This document shows, in pieces, positions 1-4,548 of a DNA stretch of 6,255 bases. Every line of letters begins with the position of its first letter. The stretch's first letter is position 1. The stretch is from Anaerolineaceae bacterium UBA6801 (GTDB lineage Bacteria; Chloroflexota; Anaerolineae; Anaerolineales; Anaerolineaceae), in NCBI GenBank assembly GCA_002452315.1, contig DKFH01000191.1, forward strand, positions 915 through 7,169, read 5' to 3'. The position numbers and the translations under genes are program-made. The notes beneath the pieces were generated by a model, which was not told the DNA's origin, made no database searches, and saw only the letters and a program-made list of their open reading frames with translations.

Positions 1-317
1 TACTCCATTTCAATCGATTCGACCAGCAAGCGTGTATACTGTTGCCGGTGGCCGGATTTTACCCGATAGCGTTGTTTCGGGCGATACTTGAACACCAGGA
101 TCTTAGGACCCTTGAAGTGATCGACGACCTTGGTCTGGACTTTGGCGCCTTCAATCAACGGCGTTCCGATGGTAACAGCATCATCGTTGACAGAAAGAAG
201 GACGTCTTCCAGGGTTACGGTCTCTCCCACCTCGTTTGGCAATCGATCAACTTCGATCATCTTGCCCTCAGCAGCGCGATACTGCTTGCCGCCTTGTTCG
301 ACAATAACAAATTTCAT
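1..317 (-). CDS. rplU: 50S ribosomal protein L21
   Basis: L21 is a small protein of the large ribosomal subunit that binds 23S rRNA. The reverse strand reads 105 codons from an ATG at 317, starting MKFVIVEQGGKQYR. The C-terminal part (residues about 72-95) carries the L21 signature, with KYRPKQRYRVKSGHRQQYT. Bacterial L21 is usually about 103 residues. The two bases left at the window edge read TA, so the stop codon (TAA or TAG) probably finishes one base outside and the protein is essentially complete. A GGAG ribosome binding site at 324-327 lies 6 nt before the ATG and supports this start. The gene is divergent from the mraZ cluster and has its own promoters and leader at 318-533. In most bacteria rpmA (L27) follows rplU; that position is outside the window. 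A 162-codon open frame on the opposite strand is a shadow. Confidence 0.96.
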   Translation of the reverse strand, partial: MKFVIVEQGGKQYRAAEGKMIEVDRLPNEVGETVTLEDVLLSVNDDAVTIGTPLIEGAKVQTKVVDHFKGPKILVFKYRPKQRYRVKSGHRQQYTRLLVESIEME

Positions 318-346
318 TTTCTACTCCAATCTTCACTTAGCCAGTC

Positions 347-370
347 TCGCTCGCGTGCAACCGCCAGCGA
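347..370 (-). promoter_or_regulatory. Second hairpin in the rplU leader
   Basis: The predicted rplU leader RNA can fold TCGCT (370-366) with AGCGA (351-347). After a single G-G mismatch, GCG (364-362) pairs with CGC (355-353) across a six-base loop. The hairpin lies 20 bases upstream of the rplU GGAG site. It is modest in strength and was found by eye; it may be part of an autoregulatory leader or have no role. Confidence 0.35.
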
Positions 371-397
371 CCGGGAAAGTTGGGTTACAAGATTTTA

Positions 398-422
398 CCC
401 CAGCAAAAACCTCCTGCCGGGG
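398..422 (-). promoter_or_regulatory. rplU leader hairpin with a Shine-Dalgarno-like loop
   Basis: On the minus strand the arms CCCCGGCA (422-415) and TGCTGGGG (405-398) form an 8-bp stem with one G-U pair. The 9-base loop is GGAGGTTTT. The sequence AGGAGG (415-410) is a full anti-16S match but lies about 93 nt upstream of the real rplU start and serves no obvious reading frame. No U-tract follows, so this is not an intrinsic terminator. Ribosomal protein genes often carry leader structures that bind their own product, and an L21 leader family is known in Firmicutes. I cannot say that this one belongs to it. Confidence 0.5.
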
Positions 423-434
423 CAAGGTTACATG

Positions 435-463
435 ATTATATTCGCTTCAAGTAGGGATGTCAA
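435..463 (-). promoter_or_regulatory. Proximal rplU promoter with perfect consensus hexamers
   Basis: Reading the minus strand, TTGACA (463-458) and TATAAT (440-435) are separated by exactly 17 bases (457-441). Both hexamers match the sigma-70/SigA consensus completely at optimal spacing. Transcription would begin near 428, giving a leader of about 110 nt before the rplU ATG. A strong constitutive promoter suits a ribosomal protein gene. Confidence 0.85.
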
Positions 464-506
464 CACGCTCTGGAGGTTAATTACCCGCTTCAGAGGACCT
501 GCTTTC

Positions 507-533
507 ATTATATCAGCGTGGATTCTCTGACAA
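507..533 (-). promoter_or_regulatory. Possible distal rplU promoter with extended -10
   Basis: The minus strand carries TGATATAAT (515-507), a perfect -10 hexamer with the TGn extension. A TTGTCA element (533-528) sits 15 bases upstream of the hexamer. The spacing is short, but extended -10 promoters depend less on the -35. It lies about 72 bases upstream of the perfect-consensus promoter and points the same way, so tandem promoters for rplU are plausible. It could also drive an unrecognised short transcript. Confidence 0.5.
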
Positions 534-689
534 AGCAATTCCGCTGTCTGGGCACAGTCCCAGCCGAGCCTTCGACCATCGCGCACGAACCCCCGATAAG
601 GTATAATTGGCCACGTGTGGGCGTTAAAGTAGCCTTCTGACAGGTTTGGCCGGCCTTGCACCATCGCCAACCTCACTGAACTCAGAGAT
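534..689. other. Intergenic stretch with no recognised gene
   Basis: This is the middle of the 520-base gap between rplU and mraZ. No reading frame here looks like a real protein: an 82-codon minus-strand frame (676-428) has no recognisable motif, lacks a clear ribosome binding site and runs through the rplU promoters. A lone TATAAT (602-607) has no partner -35 at usable spacing. A GGCCGGCC palindrome (648-655) and a CCACGTGTGG near-palindrome (611-620) are too short to interpret. I see no tRNA-like fold and no terminator. Confidence 0.6.
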
Positions 690-716
690 CACTTTTAAAC
701 TGCTTCTCATTTCCCC

Positions 717-745
717 TTGATTTTATTTTTAATTTACATTATACT
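717..745 (+). promoter_or_regulatory. Promoter of mraZ and the division/cell wall operon
   Basis: TTGATT (717-722) and TATACT (740-745) are separated by 17 bases in a strongly AT-rich stretch. They match the sigma-70/SigA consensus at 4 of 6 and 5 of 6 positions. Transcription would start near 752, leaving a 5' UTR of about 86 nt before the mraZ ATG. No other promoter is evident before the downstream genes, so this one probably drives the whole run through mraY and beyond. Confidence 0.75.
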
Positions 746-751
746 GTAAAT
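732..751. promoter_or_regulatory. Operator-like perfect dyad over the -10 of the mraZ promoter
   Basis: ATTTACA (732-738) and TGTAAAT (745-751) are perfect inverted 7-mers separated by six bases. The centre of symmetry falls on the -10 element TATACT. A dyad of this size is typical of a dimeric helix-turn-helix repressor site, and its placement would block RNA polymerase. It differs from the MraZ direct repeats next to it, so it implies a second regulator. It may also be a coincidence in AT-rich promoter DNA. Confidence 0.5.
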
Positions 752-752
752 A

Positions 753-789
753 CTAGTGTTTAAAAGTGGAGAAAAGTGGGACGAAGTGG
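753..789 (+). promoter_or_regulatory. MraZ-box array: direct repeats at 10-bp period
   Basis: Three copies of AAGTGG occur at exactly 10-bp steps (764-769, 774-779, 784-789). A degenerate fourth, CTAGTGT (753-759), is in phase upstream. Written as AAAGTGG, AAAGTGG and GAAGTGG plus three-base spacers, they fit the published mollicute MraZ motif AAAGTG[T/G]N3, and the period matches the E. coli arrangement of TGGGN boxes with 5-nt spacers. MraZ is a ring-shaped oligomer that binds three or four such repeats on one DNA face. The array begins at the predicted transcription start, as expected for autorepression. Confidence 0.88.
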
Positions 790-790
790 A

Positions 791-809
791 GCGCCGGTCA
801 CCCCGGCGC
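791..809 (+). promoter_or_regulatory. GC-rich hairpin in the mraZ 5' UTR
   Basis: GCGCCGG (791-797) and CCGGCGC (803-809) pair perfectly over 7 bp around the loop TCACC. The hairpin follows directly after the last MraZ box and ends 13 bases before the mraZ ribosome binding site (GGAG, 823-826). No U-run follows, so it is not an intrinsic terminator. It could stabilise the operon mRNA 5' end or tune translation of mraZ. Confidence 0.55.
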
Positions 810-837
810 GCCCTGGTAATTAGGAGCAATAGAACAA

Positions 838-1278
838 ATGTTCCTCGGTCAGTACGAACACACCATCGATGAAAAAGGACGCATCACCATCCCCTCTGAG
901 TATCGCGAGGTGCTGGGCGATTCGGTCTACGTCACACAAGGTTTCGATGGCAATCTACAGGCCTTTCCCACCCAGCTGTTCGAAAAGTTGTCCGATCAAG
1001 TCCGCTCGATCAGCTTTTTATCATCGAACAGCCGCCTGCTTCGTCGCTTGCTGTTTGCAAGCGCAAAGCAGATCCATTTCGATAGTGCCGGTCGCATATT
1101 GCTCCCTGCCTTTCTACGAGAGACTGCAAACCTCGCAGAAACCGCGCTGGTGATCGGCATGGGCGAGTACTTTGAGCTGTGGTCCCCGGAAGGGTGGCAA
1201 AATCAGCAAGTCTCGCTCAGCGACATCGATGCGAATGAACAACGTTTCAGTGCCCTGGATTTAACGACCCTACAATGA
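838..1278 (+). CDS. mraZ: Transcriptional regulator MraZ
   Basis: MraZ is a DNA-binding regulator, usually a repressor, of its own division and cell wall gene cluster. The 146-residue product has the standard length and the standard start MFLGQYEHTIDEKGR. It holds two tandem SpoVT/AbrB-type (MraZ) domains, at roughly residues 5-50 and 76-120. Each carries the family's DxxxR motif: DEKGR at 11-15 and DSAGR at 82-86. The last 25 residues are a variable tail. The start is backed by GGAG at 823-826, at a rather long spacing of 11 nt. The gene is first in the operon, and its stop overlaps the rsmH start in ATGA. The repeat array at 753-789 is very likely its own binding site, which makes this a self-repressing circuit. 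Nothing suggests that the gene is broken. Confidence 0.97.
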   Translation: MFLGQYEHTIDEKGRITIPSEYREVLGDSVYVTQGFDGNLQAFPTQLFEKLSDQVRSISFLSSNSRLLRRLLFASAKQIHFDSAGRILLPAFLRETANLAETALVIGMGEYFELWSPEGWQNQQVSLSDIDANEQRFSALDLTTLQ

Positions 1279-2246
1279 ACGGTTCAAACACAGGTGGGCA
1301 TGCTTTCCCCGGCATCCCCGGCGAGCCTTATCCCCACCGACCAGTACTTTACCATCAAGTCCTGGAAGCTTTGGCACCGGTCAGTGACAGTGATTATCTC
1401 GATGGCACACTGGGCGCTGGTGGGCATGCCGAGGGCATTCTCCAGGCTTCTGCGCCCCGAGGCAGGTTGCTCGGCCTAGACCTAGACCTGGAGGCGCTGG
1501 CGATTGCACGCCAGCGTCTTTTCATATTCGGTGATAGAGTCATCCTCCGACAAGCCAGTTACCGGTCAGCGCCGCAGATCCTGAATGAAATCGGTTGGCA
1601 ACAAGTGCAGGGCATTCTCTTGGATTTAGGCGTATCCTCCATGCAGATCGACCGACCGGGTCGGGGATTCTCCTTTACACAAGACGGCCCCCTCGATATG
1701 CGCTTTGACCAGGGTCAGGGTCCCGCCGCCGCAGACCTCGTCAACACCCTCAGCGAGGAAGCCCTGGTGAAAATCCTGCGGGAATATGGCGAAGAACGTT
1801 TCGCCAAACGGATTGCTAGTGCAATCATCACCAGCCGGCCTATCCACACCACCGCAGAGCTGGCCGTATTGGTCAAAGCGGCTGTACCGCAGTATGAACC
1901 CGGCATTCATCCGGCCACACGCACCTTCCAGGCCCTGCGAATTGCCACTAACCAGGAACTTGAGAGCCTCGCGCGCGCTCTACCCGATTTGCTCAGGTGC
2001 CTGGCACCTGGCGGCAGGATTGCAGTAATCAGCTTTCATTCACTGGAGGATCGCATTGTAAAACAATTCTTCAGAACTGAAAGCAGGGATTGCATCTGCC
2101 CGCCAGAACAGCCAGTATGCACCTGTGATCACAAAGCGTCAATCAAGGTCCTGACGAAAAAACCTGTCAGGCCTGATATAAAAGAAATTCAGGAAAACCC
2201 CCGTGCACGCAGCGCACGCTTGCGGGTTGCGGAAAAGACAAAATAG
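1275..2246 (+). CDS. rsmH: 16S rRNA (cytosine(1402)-N(4))-methyltransferase RsmH (MraW)
   Basis: RsmH uses S-adenosylmethionine to methylate N4 of C1402 in 16S rRNA, in the decoding centre of the small subunit. The 323-residue protein is full length. Visible family motifs are HRPVLYHQVLEAL (21-33), the SAM-binding DGTLGAGGH (43-51), GLDLD (67-71), LLDLGVSS (115-122), GFSFTQDGPLDMRFD (131-145), HPATRTFQALRIATNQEL (212-229), VISFHSLEDR (251-260) and the C-terminal NPRARSARLR (308-317). Paired cysteines CxC (273/275 and 282/284) near the C-terminus are common in the family. The ATG overlaps the mraZ stop by 4 bases and has no Shine-Dalgarno sequence, so translation is probably coupled to mraZ. 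About 20 residues precede the first family motif, somewhat more than usual, but no other in-frame start exists before it. Confidence 0.97.
   Translation: MNGSNTGGHAFPGIPGEPYPHRPVLYHQVLEALAPVSDSDYLDGTLGAGGHAEGILQASAPRGRLLGLDLDLEALAIARQRLFIFGDRVILRQASYRSAPQILNEIGWQQVQGILLDLGVSSMQIDRPGRGFSFTQDGPLDMRFDQGQGPAAADLVNTLSEEALVKILREYGEERFAKRIASAIITSRPIHTTAELAVLVKAAVPQYEPGIHPATRTFQALRIATNQELESLARALPDLLRCLAPGGRIAVISFHSLEDRIVKQFFRTESRDCICPPEQPVCTCDHKASIKVLTKKPVRPDIKEIQENPRARSARLRVAEKTK
1994..2010 (+). repeat. Strong stem-loop inside rsmH
   Basis: CAGGTGC (1994-2000) and GCACCTG (2004-2010) form a perfect 7-bp stem around CTG. The bases encode part of the LRCLAPGG segment of RsmH. It has no U-tract and sits about 240 bases before the end of the gene, so it is not a terminator. 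It is most likely a by-product of codon choice. Confidence 0.3.
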
Positions 2247-2271
2247 GCATGATAATTGCAAGGCAAAAAAC

Positions 2272-2757
2272 ATGAAAAACCGCATTTTACAAGCCTATAA
2301 ACAAGCCCCCTGGCGAATCCAAACCCAATGGATTGGCCTATTTTTGCTTGGGCTGGTCTTGATCGCGTCCATCACCGGCCTGTACCTCAGCATCAGCGCC
2401 CAGGCCGCTGCTTCTGGGCGGAAGATCCAATCCCTCGAGTGGCAGATCAGTAATATCAACAACGAAATCGCCGAGCTGACCTCCAGCCTGGCCAGAGCAA
2501 AATCCGTTGACAATATGAAAAGCAGGGCCGAAGCCATGGGTTATGTTCCAATCAACCCGCACGCTGCAGTTTATCTTGAAATTCCTGGCTACAATCCCCA
2601 TGCAGAGCTTGAGCTGGCTCCGCCCAGGGTTAGTATTATTTCCGAATCGCCCACGCTCCTTTCATCCTATCGAACATCACTATGGCAATGGTTAGTTAAG
2701 AACATCTGGCAAGCGCCCTCGGTTCAATCTTCAGTTGAGGGAGAGTTACAACCATGA
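2272..2757 (+). CDS. ftsL: FtsL-like septum formation protein (bitopic, coiled coil)
   Basis: This 161-residue protein has the architecture of FtsL/DivIC: a short cytoplasmic N-terminus rich in basic residues, one membrane segment (about 21-43, IGLFLLGLVL onward), then an outer coiled-coil region (about 48-84). The segment RAEAMGYVP (85-93) resembles the end of the FtsL/DivIC domain. FtsL joins FtsB/DivIC and FtsQ/DivIB to activate septal peptidoglycan synthesis by FtsW and FtsI. Sequence similarity in this family is poor, so the call rests on topology plus position between rsmH and ftsI, the usual ftsL slot. The tail after residue 110 is longer than in most FtsL proteins. I chose ATG 2272 because AAGG (2260-2263) lies 8 nt upstream and the membrane segment then sits correctly; the open frame continues further upstream but inside rsmH. 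Confidence 0.8.
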   Translation: MKNRILQAYKQAPWRIQTQWIGLFLLGLVLIASITGLYLSISAQAAASGRKIQSLEWQISNINNEIAELTSSLARAKSVDNMKSRAEAMGYVPINPHAAVYLEIPGYNPHAELELAPPRVSIISESPTLLSSYRTSLWQWLVKNIWQAPSVQSSVEGELQP

Positions 2758-4541
2758 GACCGCCCTTCTATCGTCGCTATGTCATGATTGCCCTCTTGTA
2801 CGCCATCTTTGGCGCAGCCACCATTTTTCAAATGGTGCGCATCAACTACACACCCTTCGCCCGGGATCTTATCGCTAAATCTGAAGACTACCAGGGCGTC
2901 AGAAAAACCATCTACCCGCCGCGCGGCACCATCTACGACCGCAAAGGCAACATCCTGGCGACCAACCAAATCGGGTACGAGGTCGGCATTGATCTGAAAT
3001 ATGTTTCAGATCCTGAAAGCATCGCCTTTGCTACATCCGCGTTGCTTGAAGACCTGGATTATCAGCATGTGTTTGGGCTGGCCAGTACTGAAAAGCGCGC
3101 TGATGAAAATCGATATTTTGTCCTCTCAAGCTACGTTAGCAAAGAGACCATCCAGGAATTTGAGCAACTCAAAGCAAGCTATGCCACCCGCCGGGACGAA
3201 ACAAAATCTCTTAAACCCAGTTTATCCGGGTTGGTGTGGACGCCGATGCAGCAACGCACTTACCCTGAGGGTACCCTGGCTGCCAATGTGCTTGGTTTCT
3301 ACAACTACTTTTCCCGAGAAAACGCCCAGGGTGTTTTCGGCGTAGAAGAAGCCTATAACCGGCTGCTAACCGGCAAGCCGATCACCGTCTTTTTACCCAA
3401 TGACCCCTACCTGGTTGAAGCCTTGCCCGATATTGAACCCGGCGCCAGCTTGATCCTCACTATTGACCGGGAAATCCAAAAAATGCTGGAGGACACCCTC
3501 CAGGAGGCCCTGGATTGGTCTGGTGGTGAAGGCGGCACCATCATCGTGGCCGACCCAAAAACAGGAGAGATTCTGGGGATGGCCAGCACACCATTCTTTG
3601 ACCCGAACCAGTACTGGACCTATCAGGACACCTTCCCCGGTATCACGCCCTACAACCGGGCGGTTGGCTCAGCCTATGAACCGGGCTCAGTGTTCAAGGC
3701 CATCACCATGGCTGCTGCTTTAGACAGCGGCGCCGTGGACCTGAATACGACCTACAACGACGCCACCGGTGTGTATTGGGTGGAGAATAGTTGGCCGATT
3801 TACAACTGGAACCTGGGCGCCTGGGGGGTTCAGGACATGACAGGCTGCATGCGCTATTCCTTAAACGTCTGTCTGGCATATGTGGCCATCGATCGGCTGG
3901 GTGAAGAGCTGTTTTATGAGTATCTGCAGGCGTTTGGCTTCGGCAGGAGCACAGGCATCGACCTGGCCAGCGAAGCCAACTACCCGCTGCGCTTACCGGA
4001 CGACAACCGCTGGATGAGCATGGATCTGGCGACCAACTCCTTCGGCCAGGGTATTGCAGTCACCCCCATCCAAATGGTGGCGGCCATATCGGCCCTGGCC
4101 AACGACGGCAGGATCATGATGCCCCATGTCGTGCGCGGTGTGATCGATAATGGTCAGCAATATCATGTCACCCCGCAGGTGATCAACTATCCCATCTCCG
4201 CCCAAACCGCCCGGGAAATGACTGAAATGCTCGCCATTTCGCTTGAAGAAGAAGCCTCGGGCGCACTGGTTGAGGGCTACCGGGTTGCAGGCAAGACGGG
4301 CACAGGACAAATCCCAACCGAGCTGGGGTATACCAGCACGCTGACCAACACCTCTTTCGTGGGCTGGGGCCCTGCTGACGATCCCCAATTTGTTGTCTAC
4401 GTGTGGATCGAAAAACCCACCATCTCTCAATGGGGTTCAGAGGTTGCTGCCCCGGTGTTTAAAACCGTCGTTGAGCAATTGGTGGTCCTGATGCGGATTC
4501 CACCAGATCATATCCGTATGCAAGTGGCAAGTGAGCAATGA
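2754..4541 (+). CDS. ftsI: Penicillin-binding protein, FtsI/PBP3 family (septal transpeptidase)
   Basis: This class B penicillin-binding protein cross-links peptidoglycan at the division site from outside the membrane. The 595 residues show an N-terminal membrane anchor (about 9-29) and then the dimerisation/pedestal domain, starting with PPRGTIYDRKGNILATN (55-71). A transpeptidase domain follows from about residue 230. The three active-site motifs are present: SxxK as S312-V-F-K315 in YEPGSVFK, SxN as S369-L-N371, and KTG at 514-516 in AGKTGTGQ. The enzyme therefore looks catalytically intact. There is no PASTA domain, which argues against a sporulation or PASTA-type PBP. The start overlaps the ftsL stop in ATGA, and AGGGAG (2738-2743) lies 10 nt upstream. 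The position after ftsL supports FtsI over an elongation-type PBP2. Confidence 0.94.
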   Translation: MRPPFYRRYVMIALLYAIFGAATIFQMVRINYTPFARDLIAKSEDYQGVRKTIYPPRGTIYDRKGNILATNQIGYEVGIDLKYVSDPESIAFATSALLEDLDYQHVFGLASTEKRADENRYFVLSSYVSKETIQEFEQLKASYATRRDETKSLKPSLSGLVWTPMQQRTYPEGTLAANVLGFYNYFSRENAQGVFGVEEAYNRLLTGKPITVFLPNDPYLVEALPDIEPGASLILTIDREIQKMLEDTLQEALDWSGGEGGTIIVADPKTGEILGMASTPFFDPNQYWTYQDTFPGITPYNRAVGSAYEPGSVFKAITMAAALDSGAVDLNTTYNDATGVYWVENSWPIYNWNLGAWGVQDMTGCMRYSLNVCLAYVAIDRLGEELFYEYLQAFGFGRSTGIDLASEANYPLRLPDDNRWMSMDLATNSFGQGIAVTPIQMVAAISALANDGRIMMPHVVRGVIDNGQQYHVTPQVINYPISAQTAREMTEMLAISLEEEASGALVEGYRVAGKTGTGQIPTELGYTSTLTNTSFVGWGPADDPQFVVYVWIEKPTISQWGSEVAAPVFKTVVEQLVVLMRIPPDHIRMQVASEQ

Positions 4542-4548
4542 GGTCTCT

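Larger units (their letters stand above)
690..768. repeat. 11-bp perfect inverted repeat flanking the mraZ promoter
   Basis: CACTTTTAAAC (690-700) is the exact reverse complement of GTTTAAAAGTG (758-768). The arms are 57 bases apart and enclose the whole mraZ promoter. The right arm includes most of the first strong MraZ-like box. The left arm therefore supplies a reversed copy, AAAGTGA on the minus strand (695-689), at about -62 to -52 relative to the predicted start. This would place binding sites for the same protein on both sides of the promoter. Part of the match is AT-rich, so chance is not excluded. Confidence 0.6.

Noticed and set aside
398..422. Intrinsic terminator or attenuator upstream of rplU
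   Set aside because: The stem is strong but is followed by TAAAATC rather than a U-run, so termination is not supported.
42..530. A 162-codon plus-strand open frame at the left end
   Set aside because: It is antisense to rplU, which is unmistakable on the minus strand, and then crosses the rplU leader and promoter. No family motif and no ribosome binding site.
602..607. A perfect TATAAT on the plus strand
   Set aside because: No -35-like hexamer at 15-19 bases upstream and no TGn extension; the mraZ promoter at 717-745 is far better placed.
611..655. Short palindromes CCACGTGTGG and GGCCGGCC
   Set aside because: Too short and isolated to support an operator, attachment site or origin; they can arise by chance.
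428..676. An 82-codon minus-strand open frame in the intergenic region
   Set aside because: No recognisable domain, composition unlike the neighbouring proteins, no clear ribosome binding site, and it covers both rplU promoters.
2203..2271. Upstream extension of the ftsL frame inside rsmH
   Set aside because: It would overlap the conserved end of RsmH, lacks a ribosome binding site, and places an unlikely Cys/His-rich stretch before the membrane segment.
2754..4541. Possible loss of the second FtsI active-site motif
   Set aside because: The motif reads S-L-N at residues 369-371 rather than S-S-N, but the family motif is SxN and the middle residue is variable, so the enzyme looks intact.
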